DNA of 64,000 nucleotides from Cliona cf. orientalis (Eukaryota > Porifera > Demospongiae > Clionaida > Clionaidae): positions 19,367,775 to 19,431,774 of the forward strand of contig OZ005689.1 of assembly GCA_963930775.1 (NCBI GenBank), read 5' to 3'. The position numbers and the translations under genes are program-made. Positions 45,400-55,919 of the stretch are shown in pieces. Below the pieces are notes generated by a model. It ran no database searches. It worked only from the letters and a program-made list of their open reading frames with translations, and was not told where the DNA came from. How positions within the stretch are numbered: the stretch's first letter is position 1; each line of letters starts with the position of its first letter.

Positions 45400-46849
45400 T
45401 TTACTCTTGCTGTTCCACCTCATCAGCTTCATCCTCCGGTATGCCTTCCCCATCAAATCATCCTCCTCAGCACCCACTTCCATATCACTGTCGTCATCCA
45501 CTTGCCTATAAGATTATGCAGAAAAGAAAAACACTGTATGTCTCTCTCCACCCTCTTAGGTTCACTTACAGATGGAGAGGGGGAAAGACAGAGAGAAGCA
45601 TACATGCATGTAAATATGCGTATGTATGTACGTATGTATGTATGTATGTCCATGTGAATAATTATGTGCACACACATAATAATATTGAGTACCACACCAT
45701 TCTCCACCATACAAGATGCACTTACTCACCTGAGGTCGGTAACCTTCCAACGAGTGTATGTCCTCCAGATATCACCAACAAACTTAAAAGTCTTCTTGAC
45801 TAGCACCTTCATGGGAGTTCTTTGGTCAGGTCTCCTCATATCCAAAACAAAATGCTCACTTGTGCTGGCTCTTTCTACATTCTCATTCTAGATATTAGTG
45901 TGCCGGGAGGGGGGGTGGGGGTGAAAACACAAATTGTGAGCATTATTATACCCAGTCCATAACAGCAAGGTTCATTCTCATCTTGAAGGTAGTGGAGCCA
46001 AAATGAATATGTTTGGGAAGGTAAGTGAGCAACTGTTGGTTGAACGACTCGATCCAGAGAGTATCCCGACGCTAATGATAGATTAACTTGCTCAACACAT
46101 GTTGCAAAACCTTTCAAAATTACTTACTCGACAGTGTGATTCCGCATTCTTGTAAATGAGTGGCCTTTAAGTGCCTTCTCATATTATGCCTGCATTGCAG
46201 CAGGATCGGTGAGTCGCAGCTTTGTGCAGTGTTCGTGTACTGGCCCACCGCTGCTTCTGTTTACACTGCTGACACTGAAACTCGACACGAAGGACATGTC
46301 CTCTCTGAGGTACATGCATAAACATCGACTAAATATTTGATAAGTTCACTTGAATGGGCTATGCAACAGTCTTGATCATCTTCCGTGAGCTAGCTTGGCA
46401 CTGACATGGTTGTGTGAGCCCAGCGCAAAGATCCTCAAACGTCTTGCGCTCACAAACAATGATTGGGCTTCATCATTGCCTTCATCACCGGGTACAAAGA
46501 ATCCTAAGCACAACAGTTAGTTTGTTATTTATGACTAAGCTATTTCATGTATCTAATACACACCTGAGTTTTCCAGCATTGTCATGGATCCTGTAGGGAC
46601 TGCCTGGCTTCGAAACTGATCTCCAGTGCACGTGGTAGCAGGTGGAGTGGCTTCAGCCATATCCAATAGAGAGCTAAGTAGCTCGCGACTGTCCAGCAGT
46701 GGTGAGCCTCTGGGAGCGAGTCTCTGCTTAGCGCTCTCCACCCTCGACAAGAACGACTTCTTGCTATCCTCACTGGCGAAGTTCAGTTCCATCGTGTAGT
46801 GAAATCCGAGTCTCACTCGCTTATTTCTCTGCTCATTCAAAGTAGCCAT
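45400..46849 (-). pseudogene. Kolobok-like transposase gene, copy 2
   Basis: ATG near 46849 gives MATLNEQRNKRVRLGFHYTM, continuing unbroken through KKSFLSRVESAKQRLAPRGS to MLENSG (46563), so copy 1's early frameshift is absent. Next exons: FFVPGDEGNDEAQ, the cysteine block, SFNQQLLTYLPKHIHFGS with MRMNLAVMDW before a GT donor (about 45950), then MRRPDQRTPMKVLVKKTFKF and an acidic tail near 45420. The fold of such proteins is a DDE-type catalytic core, but the middle that should carry most of it is deleted. It serves mainly to define the gene of the family. Confidence 0.55.
45610..45655 (+). repeat. (GTAT)n microsatellite
   Basis: Repeated GTATGTAT/GTACGTAT steps, with matching short ORFs on both strands that are repeat-encoded. 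Confidence 0.85.
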
Positions 46850-48926
46850 TTTTTTCCTTACAGGTGCCTTCAAAACGTGTCTCTGGGGAGCCTCGCGCTT
46901 TCTTTACATTTGCGCTATGGCGCCAATGCTGGTTTGCTGTACTGTACTGTCTGTCATGTGTGAAATAGCTGGCGCCATTGCCATGGCATGGCAGATAACT
47001 CGCGAATTTTTGCAATACAGCCATATTGGCTCATGTGACGGATGTGGTAAAATAAACATTGCTTCCGTCCAGGTCAGGCCCTTTTATACCCCGCCTCCTC
47101 GTTTAACTAATTATGTGCGAGATACGGCTTAAGGCGCTGTGCGTGCATGTCATTAAGCACGAGATGCGCCTTAAGGATGCAGCTGCAAAGCATTGACTAC
47201 AACGACCCGCTGTGTCTTGAATAGACGTGCAGTGCTACTTTATCAGGGTCTTTGCGAGGGCTTCCTGAGTGGTTGCACTTCACTCTGGTGTGGTCAACTT
47301 ACGTGGCTGTCATAGGGGATTTTCCTGGAATTTGACCTTGAAGATTTAGTACATTCCTGAGGTAATACTATAATGCATGCAGGTGGTACTGTTTCCTCAG
47401 ACAGCAATAACACTTGTCATAACAATAAATTGCAGTAATACTGAGCTAGAGAATGGCTAGGAGGCTGCTATCGACTGAGCTTGATGATGACTCCGATGTT
47501 GATGATCCACTGATGGCAGGTAGTGATGACAAATTCGATGATGTTGAAGATGTGTATCTGGAGGATGTGGAAGACAATGATGATGACAGTAATGGTGCTG
47601 CTCCACCCCAATCCCCTCCCAATGATCCACAAACCTTAAGCTCAGGCTCCCTCCCTTTCTGGTCTTCCACTCTTACACCTATCACCATCCCTCCCTTCAG
47701 CTCACCAGTGAGTCCTACGGTCGACATCCCAGAGTGACCAATTGATACCTTTGACCTCATGTTTATGCCTGATCTTCTGGATGACATGGTGCAGCTATGC
47801 AAGGGAGGTGATGGGAGAAGAAAAGTACAGTGCATGGAATAAAATCCCAAGCGAAGAGCTCAGAGCATACCTTGGCTTCAAACTCTTGATGGGCATCAAT
47901 CATCTCCCAGCCCTGGATGATTACTGGAGCACAGATCCAGCCCTCCACTACTAAGCTATAGCAGATAGAATAACAAGAGATAGGTTATGAGAAATCACAC
48001 GTTACCTTCACTTTGTGGACAGTGCCAGTCTCACTCCAAGGGGATCTCCCGGTTACGACCGTCTTGATAAGGTGCGGCCTGTGATCAATCACCTTTCATC
48101 ACACTTTCTCTGATCTTTACGATCCCCACCAAGAGGTAGCGGTTGACGAAGCAATGATCAAGTTCGCAGGTCGCTCCACCTTGAAACAGTACGTGCAACT
48201 GAAACCAGTGAAGAGAGGCATCAAGGTATTTTCACAAGTGCCATGTCTACACTGGCAAGAGGAGCAGCGGTGAGAAGAACCTGGGTCAGAGGGTTGTCAA
48301 AGACGTCACACACCACCTGAAGGGGAAACACCACCATGTCTTCTTTGACAACTTCTTTACCAGTGAGGAGGTTCTGTGTGACCTGGCTGAAGACATCTAC
48401 GCATGCAGGACAGCACAGAAGGATCGCAGATACTTTCCTCAAGCTCTGAAGACGGCAAAGCTAAGGAATAGGTCTGTACGTAGACGTAGTAATGCATGTG
48501 TTCATGTGTGAGCGTGTGTAGGTGTAGGTGTAGGTGTGTAGGTAGGGTAGGTAGGTGTATGTACGTATATATGTACATGTAAGTGTGTGTATGCATATTA
48601 TAATAATTATGTATGCTGTGTGTGTGCGTTATCAAAAGAGGAATAAATAGCTGTACACGAACATATCACAAAAACTTGCCACCTTCAGAGGATACCTCGG
48701 TAACTGTTTTTATCCCATTGCCAGACTAGTGTGAATATAAAATTTGAGTAGAAATTTCTGTGTGTATGTATGTATGTATGTATGTGTACACGTGTATAAT
48801 GTACACGCATGCATGTATATATGCATCAACATTGGATAACGCTTGGAATCCTGGTGATATACACCATTAGCCTATTGCATACATAATAATAAATTATTAT
48901 TACAGTATGTGTGTGTACGTGTATAT

Positions 48927-49549
48927 GTGACCGGATCTGAAAACAGCGGGCATATTTGTCAAACGCGTATATGGCACAATGCGCGTTTTTAGTATCTCCA
49001 GTCAAAAATATGAAAGTTCACTTTTTGTCATAATTATTTGTGTCAAAGAACCTTTCCTACTAACTGTTGCCACCGCCTACTGAGGGTAAACGTAAGTTAC
49101 CAAGGCAAAATAAGCCTTCATTTTGACCTACCTAGTCAGTACGGCTGCCGTACACGGAGCCCTTTGTTATGGGCGCTAATTAGAATTCTTTACCTAGATA
49201 CAGCTAGATTCATCAAACTACTGTTAGTTGGCTCACCTTTATAGCATCTTGGGCATCAAAGAACAATCAGCTGTCGTTGTCAACAACGAAATTCAACTCT
49301 TGCTTGATCTTTACTTTTATTTCAAAAGGCTCCGCCCACGTCCATTTAATGGATTTCCGGTTTTGCGCATAGTATACGGAAACACCATACCCATGCATAA
49401 CACCACCTTCAGACAGTAATTTCTCGATTATTGAGAGTGTGGCACGATCGCAAACAAAGCGCTCTAGCTCCACAGCCAAGTGTACAATGTGTAGCCAACT
49501 AAAAATTTATGGGTTGATGAATATGGTGCGTTTTCTCTGATCCGGTCAC
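48927..49549 (-). mobile_element. MITE family 2, copy e (in the piggyBac 3 intron)
   Basis: GTGACCGGATCTGAAAACAG at the left and TGATCCGGTCAC at the right, flanked by ATAT (48923-48926 and 49550-49553). It is the most divergent copy, 623 bp. Confidence 0.88.
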
Positions 49550-49617
49550 ATATGTGTGCATATGTACATGTATGTATGAACATGTATTTGTTAGCAACTA
49601 AACGCAATTTGCTCAGG

Positions 49618-50160
49618 TAACTATTATGTGTGTACGTTTACACTTATGTACGTGTGTGTAGAATGGTCGAATGCACCCCAATTACTGTCAGGCAACTATT
49701 ATGTGTATACGTGTATGCTTATGTACGTGTGTGTAGGAATGATCGACTGCACCCCAATTACTGTCAGGCAACTATTATGTGTGTACGTGTACGCTTATGT
49801 ACGTGTGTGTAGAATGATCGACTGCACCCCAATTACTGTCAGGCAACTATTATGTGTGTACGTGTACGCTTATGTACGTGTGTGTAGAATGGTCGAATGC
49901 ACCCCAATTACTGTCAGGCAACTATTATGTGTGTACGTGTACGCTTATGTACGTGTGTGTAGGTGTAGAATGGTCGAATGTACCCCAATTACTGTCAGGC
50001 AATTATGTTTGTACGTGTACGGTTATGTACGTGTGTGTAGAATGATCGACTGCACCTCAATTACTGTCAGGCAACTATTATGTGTGTACGTGTGTGTAGA
50101 ATGGTCGAATGCACCCCAATTACTGTCAGCCAACTACTATTGTGTGTACGTGTATGCTTA
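49618..50160 (+). repeat. 75-bp minisatellite, seven units
   Basis: The unit is CTATTATGTGTGTACGTGTA, CGCTTATGTACGTGTGTGTA, GAATGGTCGAATGCACCCC, AATTACTGTCAGGCAA. Later units are shortened. The period is a multiple of three, which keeps a long spurious frame open. It is followed to about 50265 by (GTAG)n. Confidence 0.92.
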
Positions 50161-50164
50161 TGTA

Positions 50165-50310
50165 TGTATGTACGTATGTGTGTGTAGAGGTGTAGAGGGT
50201 GTAGGTGTAGGTAGGTAGAAGTAGGTAGGTAGGTAGGTAGGTAGGGGTAGGGTAGAGGAGGTAGGTATGTACGTATATGTGAGTACATGTGTGTGTGTGT
50301 GGAGAGAGAC
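50165..50310 (+). repeat. (GTAG)n and (GT)n microsatellites
   Basis: Runs of GTAGGTAGGTAGG and TGTGTGTGTG at the 3' end of the piggyBac 3 intron. Confidence 0.9.
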
Positions 50311-50966
50311 ACTTGTTGGTGACACACAACTTACTATTCAACAGAGGGGAGTCAGTAACTGTCCAGGCTGGAAAAGTGACAGCAAGCGCCTGGATGGACC
50401 AAAAGACAGTGATGGTGATGAGTACCAACTGTCAGCCTTCAAATTGTGGCAGTCAACAGGAATCAGTGAGACGGAACAAGTGTGGAAGTACTCTGCCCAG
50501 AGAGCATCATTTCTTACAATAAGTTCATGGGTGGAGTTGATCGTGGGGACCAGCTGCGTGGGTACTACCGCTGCAAATTGAAGAGAAGTACATTAAATAT
50601 ATTTTTTTCTTTCTCTTTGATGTGGCAATCACCAATGCTTATCTCCTGCTCAAGGCTTCAGGCTCTTGCCCCTTCAAGAACTTCAAGTCGTTCCGACTAC
50701 AACTTGCAAAGGAACTGATCGGGGACTACTGTAGTCGCAAACGCGGAGGTCATGGTGGGACTGTCATCCACCCCCTTCCGTTCCGGCACTATCCCATCAG
50801 GCTGGACAGTGATGGGCCGAGACATCCACGGGGCAACTGTGCACTTCACCGAGATGTCCACCATCGTCATGTCTCCACCACGTGGTTCTGTCGTGAGTGT
50901 GGGGAGTGGCTGTGCCATACAGGAGACACAAAAAGTTACTGTTTCATGAAACGACACACACGATAG

Positions 50967-51632
50967 CATGTCTAACTTATTTTTGCTGACTTACATGTAC
51001 GTGTACTACCTGTATTGTTTCTATTCTCACTACATCAAAGCACTGTATAGTGCTCTCTATAAACATGGCTGGCTCCATTTGGAGCAATCAAATGAAGTGT
51101 AGCATGCTCAGAGTAAGATAGAGAGCAATTTTCAATGCAAGCATGACTAGTACTACACTCGCCCGCTCGACACTAAAAATTAATTTGTACAGGTTTCAAC
51201 CGGGTGACTGGAGCGAGTGCTACGTCCACTATAATCGCTAAGTATGACTGTTTACCCCTTAGCTACCAATAACTGTCACTACTGATAATATGTGCCACTG
51301 TCCTCCCTCAAACTCAACTTACGTTTTTGTTTTTTTCCCAAAACATCTAGCCGGAAGACCTTCCATGAGCATTGTTGCAACTTGTCCTGCATGTCGATCG
51401 ATAGCTCTGCCATCGCTCTTCACAATGATATCAACTTGTCTGTACAAAAAACAAAGCGTCTTGGAGATATGACCTTTGGCAGTCACATGGTGTCTAATAT
51501 TTCACTCCGCCCAAATTAATTTTGCTATAACGGAGGGCGTGCGTGCCATACTTCACGTATATTCGGTTAATCTTGTGTATTCTAGATCTACTGCATGCAA
51601 AACCTCGGGATTCACTACAATATCATAATAAT
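50967..51632. other. Intergenic, nothing recognised
   Basis: AT-rich, with short unconvincing ORFs only. Confidence 0.5.
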
Positions 51633-52410
51633 ATCATGGAGTTGGTAGACTCTATAAGTAGGGATGACCCAGATATGCCGTATACTTAATACATTACAAA
51701 AATATCTCAATACAGGTAACTTTGTGAACTTTGTAAGTGTCAAAATCGGAATATCCAGCAAATTTTGCATCTAGCAAGACCATGATCTTTCATCAAAATA
51801 ATTACACGACAGAAGCAGATGTTTGAAAAACTATCGCGCTCGCGTTCGCACTGGCCTAGCTCGCGTGGGAGAGCCTGGCACTTAGCTATGGCTAGCCTAA
51901 GCTAGCTTTATTCGAGGTGCGGTGCTAGCTGGTAGCTTGCTAGCTAGCAGTGGTGGTGCGCGCTGCTGACTACAGTCACATGACTTGACCATGGCAACAC
52001 ATCATGAGCATGCATGCGCATTATTATGACAAAATGGTGTATCAGACACACCCTTTCCGTTACACCCACCATTATGTAACTGTAGAGATAACGCAAAACT
52101 AGTGTACCGGTATCATGGACCTGCGCGCTACAAAATTGAGTGGATTTATACTCGAACTAAGATGAGCGATAAAAGGCAGTGTTGAGTTAGCCCTGATAAT
52201 GAAAAAGAATGATAGAAAGAAAGACAAATGGCTATTTTTTTAATATCTGGTTCTGGCGTGCACAATGGTTTTAAAGAATGATCTTGGTCTCAATAGATAA
52301 ATTTGCTGGAGATTCTAATTTTGACACTCAGAAATTTCATAAAGTTACCTGTTTTGAGATATTTGGGTATTTGTAAGTATATGGAGTGTCCGGGCCGTCC
52401 CTACTTGGTA
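51633..52410. mobile_element. Repeat family 1, two-headed variant
   Basis: The left end GGAGTTGGTAGACTCTATAA with TAGGGATGACCCAGATATG and the right end CCGGGCCGTCCCTACTTGGT are inverted. About 190 bp on each side are complementary (GAAATTTCATAAAGTTACCT against AGGTAACTTTGTGAACTTTG). It lacks the hairpin tail and is the only copy with a family-1 head at both ends. Confidence 0.75.
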
Positions 52411-53167
52411 CTGCCACTAGTATCACGATATCACACACACACAACCAAGCCACACCACGCCACACAGATAAAAAAAAGTTATGACATTGCATTGTATGAT
52501 AAATATTGAATTGTTTTTGCTTATTCTAGTCAACGAACAATGTTTCGACATTCGTCTCGTACAGAGGTCTCTGACCTCCTAATTAGCCCTTTAGGGCCTG
52601 CATACGAATAATAATGCGGGAGGGGTGGGGCCGAAATTATTTCACGGGTTACGGTCAGGGTACACGAGGTCATCGATTATCAGAGAAGAACGTTAGTTAC
52701 AGGACGTTTTTGCCGCCTAAGCAGCGACCTGAAGCTGCTCTCTGCTACGAGGAATGATTGTGTGATGTCCGTAAGGAGTTTCTGGGTTTTATCGATCGTG
52801 GTAGAAGCACCAGAGTGAGCGAAAGAACAATCGGTAAGTCGAAATACTGTGATCAATAGAAGCGAGCGTGTGTTAGATATTTATGAGCTTCCCAAGCGTA
52901 TTGCTTGCAGCTATGCATTCTCAGGTGCCTATAGCTTATTGTTGGTGCCCTGGGAATGACTAGCTGCGAGCAAAACGCCTGGTAAGACGATACTAAACTT
53001 ACGTTATATAGGAAGGGTGTTACGCGTGTTAGTCGCCCGTGTGTATGAGCTTGCCAGTGTGCTCTCCTATAGAGAGCGGCTTTGTAATGATACAGCAAAG
53101 AGAGTAAATACATTTACAGCAACTTAGAAAATTTTAATAAATACATGGTTATTGTTCATAAATACAT
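52411..53167. other. Intergenic, nothing recognised
   Basis: Contains a (CACACA) stretch near 52430 and no supported exon. It holds the 3' flank of piggyBac 4. Confidence 0.45.
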
Positions 53168-53169
53168 GG

Positions 53170-54600
53170 TTATTGTTCATGCCATAGACGAAAACAATCA
53201 CTTCCGTCATCTCGACCAGTGAGGCAAAGTTGTGGATGACCCTCACAGGCTGTGCAGATCCACACTGATTCCTTGCGACGTGAAGGAGAGCGGACGTCCC
53301 GGCAGTAAACACAGCGCTTGCTCTTGGAATGTGATGGTAAGTGTGGTGTGGGTCGGGAACGCTTTCGGGGTCTACCTGGCCTTTTACGGCTCATGTAGTC
53401 ACCAATGAGCTGTTTGGCCAACATCATTCTGAAGGACTTGTGGTCCATCACAGCGGTCGTGACGTCATACGAATGGAGAATATATGCATTCGTTATCGCT
53501 ACATCAAAAAAGAAACAAAAGATGTATTTATAGTTTTTTCTATTCTTGAGCCGCACATGGTACGAGCCTCGTAGCTGATCTCCAAGGTCGAAACCCCCAT
53601 GTACTTATTATACAGAGCCACACATAGAGGACACTGTATAGCTAGCTGGGTACCATCCTTCTGTTGTCTATTGACAGTTGTATGGTCTAGTGGATCGGCA
53701 AGTGTCGATGTAATGTTTACTACCTTGTTGTCTTTCCATGCTGTGGCTACCAGGTTCCCACACTGACGAAAGGCAGATTCACCACGACTGGACTTCTCGA
53801 CTTCGTCACTAATCTCAGCCGGGTACTGTTTTCTATTCGTTCGAATAGTACCACAGGCATACGTACCTTTCTCGAGGAGCGTAGACAACAGATTCACAGA
53901 AGTAAAGTAGTTGTCAAAGAACAACTGGTGGTGACGTCCCATGATGGAGTCGAACAACGTGAGAACAACTTTCTCACCAAGTGCTACTTCTCTACCACCT
54001 GTTGCTCCAGTGTACACGTTGAAGTCGCACATGTACCCATTGATTGCATCAGACATGGCCCACACTTTGAAACCACGCTTCACTGGTTTGAGAGGTAAGT
54101 ATTGCTTCATTGACGAACGACCCTTGAACGGTATCATCGCCTCGTCAATACTGATCTCACAGTGCGGGTATTACACGGACTTGAACCTGTCCTTGAGGTG
54201 GTTGATGACTGGATCCACCTTCTGCAGCATGGAGTAGCCTTCCTCTCCTCTTAATGGGAGCGAGTCATTATCCGTGAAGTGGAGGTAGCGGGTAATCTGC
54301 TCAAAGTGGTCTCGAGAGATTCTGTCAGCAATGGGCGCATACTCGTTTGTGGACCAGTAGTCACGAATCTCAGGTAGCTTGTTGATCCCCATGAGAATCA
54401 TGAACCCCATGTATGCGCGGATTTCAGTTGACCACTCCTTGTCAGTACCTTGAAGGGTCTGTTCCACGTACCTGTTTGTTTCCTCAACAATGAGGTCCAC
54501 TAAGGTGTCATCAAAAAACAGGGAGAACAGACCAAGGGGGTCACTGGGTAGCGGTACTCGGTGACCAGCTTGTTCACTACACGGGGTCACCACTACGGGG
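53170..54600 (-). pseudogene. piggyBac-type transposase 4, intron-less, two lesions
   Basis: From 54593 the minus strand reads FSLFFDDTLVDLIVEETNRY, IRAYMGFMILMGINKL and ITRYLHFTDNDSL to a TAA at 54173-54171. It then continues unbroken with EISIDEAMIPFKG (catalytic Asp), LKPVKRGFKVWAMSD, HHQLFFDNYFTS (second Asp) and LYNKYMG. There the frame shifts by one base and continues as GDQLRGSYHVRLKNRKNYKY, AKQLIGDYMSRKRPGRPRKR and a cysteine-rich end (CVYCRDV, WICTACEGH, CFRLWHEQ) to 53170. Only one stop and one frameshift separate it from a full enzyme. Unlike copies 2 and 3 it has no intron before the VATAWKDNKVV block, so it is another lineage. Confidence 0.88.
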
Positions 54601-54699
54601 CTTGCATCCTTTGACCACTCTAAAATAAAATATATTTGTAATAACTCTCATTGTACATGTATATGTACTGTGATGACAGTTCTTACTATTTGTTGCAGG

Positions 54700-55160
54700 T
54701 GCCGATGAAACATGAGACGGTGACTGTGACCCATCACTCTGGCTGTTGTCAGGAGCTATACATTATGTACGTTGAAGAGTATTGTAAGTGCACATTCCAT
54801 ATGTATCTACAATTTATTTTGTTTTGCTGCATACTAACTCTCGCACACCCACTATACACACACACGCACACACATACACATACATACACACACTGATGGG
54901 ATCCATTACTCCAGCTGTCGTCAGGAGCTATGACTGTCACAGTATCATTCAATAGTAAGTTCATGTACCGTGTGTATCTGCATGCATGTCTAATTACATG
55001 TGTACATGTGTATGTACTTGAAATATCTCTCTTGCGTACACACACACATGCACATGCACACACACATGTACACACACACACACTGATAGGATCCATCATT
55101 TCAGCTGTTGTCAGGGGCTATGACTATCATAGTGTATTTGAATAGTAAGTGCATATACCA
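54700..55160 (+). repeat. Tandem repeat of about 185 bp, three units
   Basis: Units begin near 54712, 54897 and 55083, with CCAGCTGTCGTCAGGAGCTA-type cores and ATAGTAAGTTCATGTACCGT, each ending in a (CA)n tract. Non-coding. Confidence 0.8.
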
Positions 55161-55749
55161 TGTGTATGTGCATGTCGAATTACGTACCTGAATTCAGTCG
55201 TACCGCCAGCGTACAAAATCACGTGACTTCCTATTTTGGGCGGGAACTTCAACCCACGATGGCGGCGCTGTGCACAATACTATGACAAAAATGCACCACA
55301 GTAATCCAGTTGAAAACTTATCATTATGAAACAGCTGCCATATAAGTAAAGTATACAACGATACTTATTCCTGTCGTGTTGAAGAGTGGTCCAGTTGCCA
55401 AGTAACGCGAGTAAACGGCACTTTGTCGGCGTATCCAAATCAAAGGAATGGAAGTGCAGTACTAGTCACACCCACTACAGCTCCACCCAGGTAGGGACAG
55501 CCCCAGTTCTCAGTGCATCAAATGTCCTTACATGCAGCTACAGTAACCTGTACAAATCCACTTCACAGGTACTTGCAAACTAATTTCCGCCACACAGCAA
55601 GCTGAGCCATATAGGCCCTTAGGATATGAACAAATGAATATCAGGTAACTAAAGTGATGGATCATATACAGCAAAAATTAATATGCAGGATGGTATAATA
55701 TTGAAATTAGTGTCTTCATCTTGGACTTTCTCATTTCTCCAGTACTCAG

Positions 55750-55795
<46 letters not shown>

Positions 55796-55919
55796 ATACG
55801 CATGACATTGTGAGTACAGGTTAGCAACTGTGTGCAAGAATATCCCCTATCACCTTCAACTACATACATGTACATACAATACGCAGTCACCCTAATATGT
55901 AATAAACCCCTTTCAGAAT
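55161..55919. other. 5' flank of the broken gene, with (TG)n
   Basis: Includes CACGTGACTTCC and GATGGCGGCG phrases near 55215-55265, reminiscent of ETS and YY1 sites at animal promoters, and a (TG)n run at 55755-55793. A first exon may lie here but I cannot define it. Confidence 0.35.

Larger units (their letters stand above)
44515..47102 (-). mobile_element. TTAA-flanked two-gene DNA transposon, copy 2 (inverted)
   Basis: TTAA at 44511-44514 and 47103-47106 flanks inverted ATGAGGAAG / CTCCTCGT ends. The sequence is the reverse complement of 27726-30990 with internal deletions (2588 versus 3265 bp). The subterminal ATTGCAATA...TTTGCGGACTGCAGGTATT block and the promoter-side ACATCCGTCACATGAGCC block are shared. 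Confidence 0.8.
47453..50966 (+). pseudogene. piggyBac-type transposase 3, with a giant intron
   Basis: ATG 47453 opens an acidic N-terminus (LSTELDDDSDVDDPLMAGSD). After a stop near 47737 and a frame change come EELRAYLGFKLLMGINHL, TRYLHFVDSASL, EVAVDEAMIKFAG, LKQYVQLKPVKRG and HVFFDNFFTSEEVL, with several single-base lesions. The exon ends at 48471 and the protein resumes at 50345 (GESVTVQAGKVTASAWMD), after an 1873-nt intron at the same place as in piggyBac 2. The last part has GGVDRGDQLRGYYRC, AKELIGDYCSRKR and a C-terminal finger STTWFCRECGEWLCHTGDT. It is dead from frameshifts but is the best copy of the C-terminus. Confidence 0.85.

Noticed and set aside
49618-50160. CRISPR-like regular repeats
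   Set aside because: Units are directly adjacent with no unique spacers, and the genome is eukaryotic; it is a minisatellite.
49628-50218. 196-codon ORF rich in Cys, Val and Tyr
   Set aside because: It is the translation of the 75-bp minisatellite; the unit is a multiple of three, which keeps the frame open in more than one phase.
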